A program made the position numbers and the translations under genes. DNA of 5,503 bases from positions 1 to 5,503 of the forward strand of contig CAMEZU010000132.1 of NCBI GenBank assembly GCA_945947925.1, in the 5' to 3' direction. Of this stretch, positions 1 through 4,958 are shown piece by piece (position 1 is the first letter of the stretch; each line of letters begins with the position of its first letter). The stretch is from an uncultured Verrucomicrobiota bacterium (GTDB taxonomy: Bacteria; Verrucomicrobiota; Kiritimatiellia; RFP12; UBA1067). The notes under the pieces are model-generated. The model was given only the letters and a program-made list of their open reading frames with translations. It did not search any database and was not told where the DNA came from.

Positions 1-34
1 GCTCAGATGCACTTTTGCTCAGACGCTCAGATGC
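1..34. repeat. Three short direct repeats, GCTCAGAYGC
   Basis: The 10-mer GCTCAGATGC occurs at 1-10 and 25-34. A one-base variant, GCTCAGACGC, occurs at 17-26 and overlaps the third copy by two bases. No hairpin or known protein-binding consensus is evident. The repeats lie at the window edge, so the array may continue upstream. They could be the end of a longer repeat, a regulator-binding array for gyrA, or the 3' tail of an upstream unit. No function can be assigned. Confidence 0.5.
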
Positions 35-37
35 CGA

Positions 38-73
38 GGTCAGTCAAGACCGCGCTAGCGGTGTTGACTGATC
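38..73. repeat. Long imperfect inverted repeat upstream of gyrA
   Basis: Arms CAGTCAA (41-47) and TTGACTG (64-70) are perfectly complementary. Inside them, ACCGC (49-53) pairs with GCGGT (58-62), leaving a GCTA loop and a single G/G mismatch (48 against 63). T40-A71, a G39-T72 wobble and G38-C73 can extend the stem. As RNA this would be a strong hairpin, but no T-run follows directly; the nearest is TTTT at 90-93. It is therefore a poor match to an intrinsic terminator. An operator for a dimeric regulator or a degenerate upstream terminator are both possible. Confidence 0.6.
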
Positions 74-92
74 GAGTACCTCCCTTGCGTTT

Positions 93-114
93 TACGCGTG
101 CGCGCACGCGCGTG
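93..114. promoter_or_regulatory. Alternating purine-pyrimidine (Z-DNA-type) tract with 16-bp palindrome
   Basis: Every base from 93 to 114 strictly alternates pyrimidine and purine, mostly as CG and GC steps with a few AC/GT steps. Positions 95-110, CGCGTGCG followed by CGCACGCG, form a perfect 16-bp palindrome. Alternating CG-rich tracts are the classic sequence class that flips to left-handed Z-DNA under negative supercoiling. The tract ends 6 bp before the -10 box and fills the place where a -35 element would sit. A role in supercoiling-dependent control of gyrA is inference. Confidence 0.6.
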
Positions 115-117
115 AAA

Positions 118-126
118 TGCTATAAT
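118..126 (+). promoter_or_regulatory. Extended -10 promoter of gyrA
   Basis: TGCTATAAT (118-126) is a perfect extended -10 element: TGn followed by consensus TATAAT at 121-126. No acceptable -35 box lies 16-18 bp upstream, where the sequence is the alternating CG tract; extended -10 promoters can work without one. Transcription normally starts 6-9 bases after the -10 box, which predicts a start at about 132-135. That falls at or next to the gyrA ATG at 135. Confidence 0.75.
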
Positions 127-134
127 ATACGCCT

Positions 135-2768
135 ATGAGCGAAGAGAACGTTGAAAATACCGTTATTCCCGTCGAAGTGGCGCAGGCTGCAGCCTTGGAG
201 GACATCAACATTGAAGACTCGATGTCGCGCGACTACATCGACTACTCGATGAGCGTCATCGTGGGGCGTGCGCTTCCGGACGTGCGCGACGGCCTCAAGC
301 CGGTGCACCGCCGCTGTCTCTTCGCGATGCACGAGCTGCACAACGAGTGGAACACGAAGCACGTGAAGTCCGCGCGTGTCGTCGGCGAAGTGATCGGCAA
401 GTACCATCCGCACGGCGACAGCTCGGTCTACGCGGCGATTGTGCGCCTCGCCCAGCCGTTCTCGCTTCGCGTGCCGCTCGTCGACGGCCACGGCAACTTC
501 GGCTCGATCGACGGCGACGGCGCGGCCGCGATGCGTTACACCGAAGTGCGCATGCAGCGCGTCACCGAGGAGCTCCTGGGCGACCTGGAGAAGGACACGG
601 TCGACATGGCGCCGAACTACGACGAGACGATGGAGGAGCCGACCGTGCTGCCGGCGAAACTCCCCAACCTTCTCCTGAACGGCTCGAGCGGCATCGCGGT
701 CGGCATGGCCACGAACATTCCGCCGCACAACCTCGGCGAGCTCTGCGACGGCATCGACTACTACATCCAGCACCGTGCGGACTGCACGATCGACGACCTG
801 ATGCAGTTCGTGAAGGGTCCTGACTTCCCGACCGGCGCGCAGATCTGCGGCTACAACGGCATCAACGCGATGTACCGCCTCGGGCGCGGCCAGATCACGG
901 TGCGCGGCAAGGCGGAGATCCTCGAGGAGAAGAACGGCCGGTCGAAGATCGTCATCACCGAGATCCCCTACGGCGTGAACAAGGCCGAGATGATCAAGCA
1001 CATGGCCGAGCTCGTCAAGGACAAGGTCATCGAGGGCATCAGCGACATCCGCGACCTGTCGGGCGGCCACACGAAGGATTCGAAGGGCGGCACGGCGAAG
1101 GCGAAGAAGAGCGCGACGGACAGCGACATCTGCATTTCGATCGACCTCAAGCGCGACGCCGTCGGCGAGATCGTCCTCAACCACCTCTACAAGCACACGG
1201 CGCTACAGACGACCTTCGGCGCGATCCTGCTGGCGATCGTGGGCGGGCGTCCGAAGATCCTCACGCTCAAGGACTACTTCAAGTGCTACGTCGACCACCG
1301 CTTCGAGGTAATCACCCGCCGCACGCGCTTCGAGCTCAAGAAGGCGCTGGCGCGCAAGCACATCGTGGAGGGACTCCTCCTCGCGATCGACCACCTCGAC
1401 GAGGTCGTCTCGATCATCCGCTCGTCGAAGACGCGTGACGAGGCGAAGGCGCGATTGCAGGAGCGCTTCGGCTTCTCCGACCTCCAGGTTAACGCGATCC
1501 TCGAGATGCGCCTCTACCAGCTCGTCGGACTCGAGCGCGACAAGCTGCAGGACGAGCTCAACAAGCTTCTCGCGGCGATTGCCGAGTTCGAGGCGATCCT
1601 GGCGGATCCCGAGAAGGTCTACGCGATCATCCGCGACGACCTTGCGGACATCAAGGCGCGCTACTGCTCGAAGGACGACGCGAAGCGCCGCACGGAGATC
1701 GTGGCGGACGAGAACGAGGTGTCGATGAAGGACCTCATTCCCGACGCCCCGTGCGTGATCACGCTCTCGAACCGCGGCTACGTCAAGCGCGTGCCGCTCA
1801 CGGAGTACAAGGAGCAGCGCCGCGGCGGACACGGCGTCCGGGGTGCGCAGGTGAAGGAGGAGGACTTCATCCGCCTCGTCTTCGTCGCGAACACGCACGA
1901 CTCGCTCATGTTCTTCACCAACACGGGCCGCCTCTTCGTCAAGGACGCCTACCAGATTCCCGAGGCGCCCCGCACGAGCTTCGGCCGTCCGCTCATCAAC
2001 CTCCTCAGCCTGCAGGAAGGCGAGCAGGTGCTGCGGCTCCTGCCGATTCGCTCCTTCGAGGGCGACGTGGACGTCTTCTTCGCGACGAAGGGCGGCACGG
2101 TCAAGAAGACGCTCCTCGGCGACTACCAGAACGTCAACAAGGCGGGCATCCGCGCGATCAACATCGACGAGGGCGACGAGCTCATGGAGGTCCGCCTCGT
2201 GAAGCCCGACGACCAGGTCATCATGCTCACGGCGGGTGGCATCGGCATCAAGTTCCTCGCGGACGAGGTGCGTCGGATGGGCCGCACGGCGACGGGCGTG
2301 AAGGGCATCACGCTGCAGGAGGGCGACTACGTCGTCTCGCTTGACGTGTGCGATCCCGACAAGACGCTCCTCGTCGCGACCGAGAACGGCTACGGCAAGC
2401 GCACCGAATTCACCGAGTACCGCCAGACCCATCGCGGCGGCATGGGCGTCACCGCGATCAAGAACGCGGACCGCAACGGCCACATCGTCGCGGCGCACGC
2501 GGTCGCCGAGGGCGAGTCGATCATCTCGATCACGTCCGATGCGCAGATGGTCCGCAGCCCCGTCAACCAGATCGGCGTCTACGGCCGCAGCGCCCAGGGC
2601 GTCCGGCTCGTGCGCCTTTCCGAGGGCGCGACGCTCGTCTCGGTCTCCGTCTGCGAAGGCGAGAGCGACGAATCGTCCGCCGAGGATGCGGTGCCCGCCC
2701 CCGAGGGCGACGCCGCTCCTGAAGCAACCCCTGAAGCGACTACCGAAACGACCGAGGAGAACACCTGA
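135..2768 (+). CDS. gyrA: DNA gyrase subunit A
   Basis: This is the 877-residue breakage-reunion subunit of the type II topoisomerase that, with GyrB, introduces negative supercoils using ATP. The N-terminal core has the hallmark SVIVGRALPDVRDGLKP and YHPHGDS motifs, the catalytic Arg134-Tyr135 (RYTE; E. coli Tyr122) and NGSSGIAVGMATNIPPHN. A coiled-coil region follows. The C-terminal beta-pinwheel contains a GyrA box, QRRGGHG (561-567), which separates it from ParC; the usual Lys/Arg is His566. Oddities are a Lys-rich insertion at about 309-330, Ala100 in the place of quinolone-contact Asp87, and a Glu/Ala/Thr/Pro-rich acidic tail from about residue 840. The first ATG gives a leader about 13 residues longer than that of E. 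coli and has no Shine-Dalgarno. The next in-frame ATG (222) is poorly placed relative to its GGAGGA. The stop codon overlaps the next gene's start. Confidence 0.97.
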   Translation: MSEENVENTVIPVEVAQAAALEDINIEDSMSRDYIDYSMSVIVGRALPDVRDGLKPVHRRCLFAMHELHNEWNTKHVKSARVVGEVIGKYHPHGDSSVYAAIVRLAQPFSLRVPLVDGHGNFGSIDGDGAAAMRYTEVRMQRVTEELLGDLEKDTVDMAPNYDETMEEPTVLPAKLPNLLLNGSSGIAVGMATNIPPHNLGELCDGIDYYIQHRADCTIDDLMQFVKGPDFPTGAQICGYNGINAMYRLGRGQITVRGKAEILEEKNGRSKIVITEIPYGVNKAEMIKHMAELVKDKVIEGISDIRDLSGGHTKDSKGGTAKAKKSATDSDICISIDLKRDAVGEIVLNHLYKHTALQTTFGAILLAIVGGRPKILTLKDYFKCYVDHRFEVITRRTRFELKKALARKHIVEGLLLAIDHLDEVVSIIRSSKTRDEAKARLQERFGFSDLQVNAILEMRLYQLVGLERDKLQDELNKLLAAIAEFEAILADPEKVYAIIRDDLADIKARYCSKDDAKRRTEIVADENEVSMKDLIPDAPCVITLSNRGYVKRVPLTEYKEQRRGGHGVRGAQVKEEDFIRLVFVANTHDSLMFFTNTGRLFVKDAYQIPEAPRTSFGRPLINLLSLQEGEQVLRLLPIRSFEGDVDVFFATKGGTVKKTLLGDYQNVNKAGIRAINIDEGDELMEVRLVKPDDQVIMLTAGGIGIKFLADEVRRMGRTATGVKGITLQEGDYVVSLDVCDPDKTLLVATENGYGKRTEFTEYRQTHRGGMGVTAIKNADRNGHIVAAHAVAEGESIISITSDAQMVRSPVNQIGVYGRSAQGVRLVRLSEGATLVSVSVCEGESDESSAEDAVPAPEGDAAPEATPEATTETTEENT
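2754..2759 (+). promoter_or_regulatory. Ribosome binding site for the hydrolase lipoprotein gene, inside the gyrA 3' end
   Basis: GAGGAG at 2754-2759 lies 8 bases before the ATG at 2768 and is encoded within the last codons of gyrA. Together with the TGATG stop-start overlap (2766-2770), it supports this start and translational coupling to gyrA. Confidence 0.7.
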
Positions 2769-3616
2769 TGAAATGTCTGTCCGTCCGTCACCTTTTCGCC
2801 GCGCTGGCGGCGCTGCCCCTCGCCGGCTGCCTGCCGTATTCGTATACGCCTCAGACGCGTCCCGCCGACCGTCCCGTCGCGGAGGTGTCCGCCATCGACG
2901 CGATGACCGGGGAGCAGCTGACGGAGAAGCGCGAATTCGTGAAGGACGGCTACACCCTCCGCTACCGCCTCCACAAGCCGGCCGATGGTGCGGCGGAAGT
3001 CGACAAGGCGGTCCGCTATCCGCTCGTCCTCTTCCTCCACGGCGCGGGCGAACGCGGCGATGACAACACCCGGACGCTCGTCCACGGCGTGGTGCCGCTC
3101 TGCAAGTACGCGATGAAGCACGGCGATGCCTTCGTCGTTGCGCCGCAGTGTCCGAGCGGCAAGAAGTGGGTCGACCAGGACTGGAGCGTGCCGCACATGC
3201 GCCGTCCCGCGACGCCGAGCCGCGAGATGCAGGCGGTGTGCGACCTCCTCGACGAGCTTTGCGCGACGCTGCCGGTAGACCCCGCGCGCATCTACGTGAC
3301 GGGCATCTCGATGGGCGGCTTCGGCACCTGGGACATCGTCACGCGCAAGCCGGACTTCTTTGCAGCGGCGATGCCGATCTGCGGCGGTGTGGACGAGACG
3401 GCGGCCGCGCTGTACAAGGGCCTACCGCTCCGCTTCTTCCACGGATCGGTCGACGGGGCCGTGCCGGTCGAGTATTCCCGTCGGATGGACAAGGCCCTGA
3501 CTGCGGCCGGGGCGGACCATCTCTACACCGAGTATCCGAACGTCAACCACGACTGCTGGACGCGCACCTACGCGAACGATCAGGTCCTCGCCTGGCTCTT
3601 CGGCCAGTCGCGCTGA
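2768..3616 (+). CDS. Secreted alpha/beta-hydrolase lipoprotein (COG4099-like esterase/peptidase)
   Basis: This 282-residue protein has a lipoprotein signal peptide: K2 and R7, a hydrophobic stretch, then lipobox L18-A19-G20-C21. It should be exported and lipid-anchored after cleavage before Cys21. The catalytic domain starts near residue 55. It shows the oxyanion-region motif LFLHGAGERGDDN, the nucleophile elbow GISMGG (Ser181), an acid in HGSVDGAVP (Asp229) and a histidine in NVNHDCW (His261), so a full Ser-Asp-His triad is present. The arrangement matches the COG4099 'predicted peptidase'/phospholipase-carboxylesterase group. Such proteins are often annotated as esterases acting on acylated carbohydrates, but the substrate cannot be read from this sequence. 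The start overlaps the gyrA stop by one base with a good ribosome binding site, so it is probably co-expressed with gyrA. No functional link to gyrase is apparent. Confidence 0.9.
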   Translation: MKCLSVRHLFAALAALPLAGCLPYSYTPQTRPADRPVAEVSAIDAMTGEQLTEKREFVKDGYTLRYRLHKPADGAAEVDKAVRYPLVLFLHGAGERGDDNTRTLVHGVVPLCKYAMKHGDAFVVAPQCPSGKKWVDQDWSVPHMRRPATPSREMQAVCDLLDELCATLPVDPARIYVTGISMGGFGTWDIVTRKPDFFAAAMPICGGVDETAAALYKGLPLRFFHGSVDGAVPVEYSRRMDKALTAAGADHLYTEYPNVNHDCWTRTYANDQVLAWLFGQSR

Positions 3617-3619
3617 CCT

Positions 3620-3640
3620 CGTAGGGACGCCTCCCCTACG
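3620..3640. repeat. Intergenic hairpin containing GGGACGCCTCCCC
   Basis: Perfect 7-bp arms CGTAGGG (3620-3626) and CCCTACG (3634-3640) enclose a 7-base loop. The hairpin begins four bases after the lipoprotein gene's stop codon. No T-run follows on either strand, so it is not a canonical intrinsic terminator, although it could stabilise a 3' end or attenuate transcription. The core GGGACGCCTCCCC (3624-3636) recurs with one change at 3651-3663. Confidence 0.6.
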
Positions 3641-3650
3641 TTAGAAACCG

Positions 3651-3663
3651 GGGACTCCTCCCC
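3651..3663. repeat. Second copy of the intergenic 13-mer, GGGACTCCTCCCC
   Basis: This copy differs from the one at 3624-3636 by a single base (T for G) and starts 27 bases after it. With G3650 and C3664 it can form a small GGGG/CCCC stem 14 bases before the next start codon. The shape GGGAC-N-TCCCC also resembles the GGGACTGTCCCC copies inside folP. Confidence 0.5.
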
Positions 3664-3677
3664 CTCTGTGGCAAGGA

Positions 3678-4283
3678 ATGAAGAAAATCCTTTACCTTCA
3701 CGGCTTTGGATCGTCCGGCGCGAGCGGGACGGTCGAGGTGTTGCGGCACGCCTTCTGGGACAAGGAGAAGGATCCGTCGAAGCGCGTGCAGGTGATCGCG
3801 CCGGACATTCCGGTCGATCCGCAGGAGGCGCTCCCGTTCCTGAAGGCGCTCGTCGCGAAGGAGCAGCCGGACTTCATCGTCGGCACGTCGATGGGCGGCA
3901 TGTACGCGCAGCAGCTCCGCGGCTTTCCGCGCATCTGCGTGAATCCCTCGTTCGGCACGTCGAAGCTCTATTCGCTCCTGCACGTCGGGAAGTACAAGTG
4001 GCTCAACAAGCGCAAGGACGGCGCGCTCGAGTTCCACATCTACAAGGAGACGATCGAACACTACGCCGAGATGGAGGCGCATCAGTTCGACGGACTCACG
4101 GACGACGATCGGATCTTCTGCTTCGGGCTCTTCGGCACCGAGGACGAGATCACCGCCCCGTCGCGCGCCATTTTCGAGGCGCACTATCCCGGCCAGATGC
4201 GGCTCTTCGAGGGCGGACACCGCCTCAACGCCGACCTCGTCAACGGCGTCCTCATCCCCTACATTCGCGAAATCGGCGTATGA
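3678..4283 (+). CDS. YqiA/YcfP-like alpha/beta-hydrolase (predicted esterase)
   Basis: This is a 201-residue small cytosolic hydrolase with no signal peptide. It begins directly with strand 1 and the oxyanion motif YLHGFGSSG. The nucleophile elbow GTSMGG (Ser71) follows, then an acid in FGTEDE (most likely Asp156) and the histidine in EGGHRL (His181). Length and motif order fit the UPF0227/YqiA-YcfP esterase family; the E. coli homologues are compact esterases of uncertain physiological substrate. The only possible Shine-Dalgarno, AAGGA (3673-3677), abuts the ATG with no spacer, which predicts weak or unusual initiation. No alternative upstream ATG or GTG lies in this frame nearby. The stop overlaps the next gene's start as ATGA, indicating a two-gene unit. 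Confidence 0.88.
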   Translation: MKKILYLHGFGSSGASGTVEVLRHAFWDKEKDPSKRVQVIAPDIPVDPQEALPFLKALVAKEQPDFIVGTSMGGMYAQQLRGFPRICVNPSFGTSKLYSLLHVGKYKWLNKRKDGALEFHIYKETIEHYAEMEAHQFDGLTDDDRIFCFGLFGTEDEITAPSRAIFEAHYPGQMRLFEGGHRLNADLVNGVLIPYIREIGV

Positions 4284-4888
4284 GCGGCAAGGAACTCCAG
4301 AACTACGTCGTGCCCGGCATCGTCGGCCTCGTGCTGATGGCGGGGCTCGGGGTCCTGTTTCGCGTCCTGATCGGACACGCCGCCGGGTCCGCCGAGGAGA
4401 CGGAGACGCCGGCGGTGGCGGAGACGTCCGAGACGGTGACGGCGGCGGCCGTGCCCGAGCGGCTTGATCCGCCGGAAGCCTGCTTGGCGCGTCCCCTGTC
4501 CGACTGGACCGCGGCGGAGTGCGAAGCGTACCCGGAGGTTCGTGCCTGGCTGGAGCGCCAGTCGCGGCGGGTCTTGCCGTGGGAATGGTCGAACGAGGCG
4601 CTGGCAAAGGATCCGGCGGGCTATTGCCGCCTGTGGAGGGATCTCTGGTGGGAACTCGAGGCGCGGCTTCTGGTGTCGGCGGCGGGCAGGCTGTGGGGAA
4701 CGTCAAACGCGGTATCGTCGCTGGCCGGAGACGCTGACCTGCTGGCCGTGGCCGACCTGCGCCGGGCCAGCGAAAACCTGGCGCGGCGCTGTGACGGGGA
4801 CGGCGTGCCGACGGTTGGCGAGTTGCGCGGCCATGAGGCGGAGGCGCTCGGGAACCTTGCGCGGGTCATCGTCCTCTCCGCCTGGTAG
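4280..4888 (+). CDS. Single-pass membrane protein of unknown function
   Basis: I do not recognise this 202-residue protein. A short polar N-terminus is followed by one hydrophobic segment (about residues 9-32, with Arg28 near its end). Next comes an acidic Thr/Glu/Ala-rich linker (about 36-58), then a Trp-rich, probably helical domain (about 60-202). That domain includes PWEW at 100-103, an RLWRDLWWELEARLL stretch at 117-131 and four cysteines (68, 81, 116, 171). This looks like an anchored protein with a soluble domain on one side of the membrane; which side is unclear. The frame stays open further upstream through the esterase gene, but that part is a shadow. The ATG at 4280 overlapping the esterase stop (ATGA) is the natural start, with no clear Shine-Dalgarno, so translation is probably coupled. 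Confidence 0.75.
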   Translation: MSGKELQNYVVPGIVGLVLMAGLGVLFRVLIGHAAGSAEETETPAVAETSETVTAAAVPERLDPPEACLARPLSDWTAAECEAYPEVRAWLERQSRRVLPWEWSNEALAKDPAGYCRLWRDLWWELEARLLVSAAGRLWGTSNAVSSLAGDADLLAVADLRRASENLARRCDGDGVPTVGELRGHEAEALGNLARVIVLSAW

Positions 4889-4958
4889 CGACACGGCGTC
4901 CCATTTCAGCACGGAGAACGGAGTCGGATCTGGAATTTTGCAGAAGGAGAGATGAATC
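4889..4958. other. 70-bp intergenic region before folP
   Basis: This gap lies between the membrane-protein stop and the folP start. It holds the folP ribosome binding site and a short AT-richer patch (GGAATTTTG, about 4932-4940). I see no convincing -35/-10 pair, terminator hairpin or small gene. folP could be transcribed from upstream or from a weak promoter here. Confidence 0.5.
4944..4949 (+). promoter_or_regulatory. folP ribosome binding site
   Basis: AAGGAG at 4944-4949 lies 9 bases before the ATG at 4959. This favours that start over the in-frame ATG at 4965. It also argues against the out-of-frame ATG at 4952, whose reading frame lacks the conserved DHPS motifs. Confidence 0.75.

Noticed and set aside
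64..92. TTGACT (64-69) as a -35 box
   Set aside because: No -10-like hexamer lies 16-18 bases downstream (GCGTTT/CGTTTT). TATAAT is 51 bases away, and the hexamer is part of the inverted-repeat arm.
1..138. A reading frame open from the window edge to a TGA overlapping the gyrA ATG (ATGA), which could be the tail of an upstream gene
   Set aside because: Its third-position G/C is only about 58%, far below that of the real genes here. Its translation is low-complexity basic sequence where it crosses the alternating CG tract, and it runs through the -10 box. Without upstream sequence it cannot be supported.
1370..1382. GGGACTCCTCCTC in gyrA, one base different from the intergenic 13-mer
   Set aside because: It encodes the EGLLLA segment of the GyrA coiled-coil region with ordinary codons (gga ctc ctc ctc) and lacks the closing CCCC arm, so it is a coincidence.
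120..2498. Long antisense open frames opposite gyrA (358 and 431 codons)
   Set aside because: They are by-products of high G/C third-position bias in gyrA. Their translations are Val/Asp/Arg/Leu-rich with no recognisable domain.
3620..3640. Hairpin as a rho-independent terminator
   Set aside because: The stem is good, but no T-run follows on the + strand (TTAGAAACC) or in the opposite direction.
3668..4279. GTG-initiated upstream extension of the membrane-protein frame
   Set aside because: It overlaps the esterase gene almost completely and its translation is an Arg-rich shadow. The ATG at 4280 in the ATGA overlap is the plausible start.
3636..4706. Long minus-strand open frame (356 codons) opposite the esterase and membrane-protein genes
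   Set aside because: The Pro/Arg/Ser-rich translation has no domain, and the + strand here has a clear alpha/beta-hydrolase with an intact triad.
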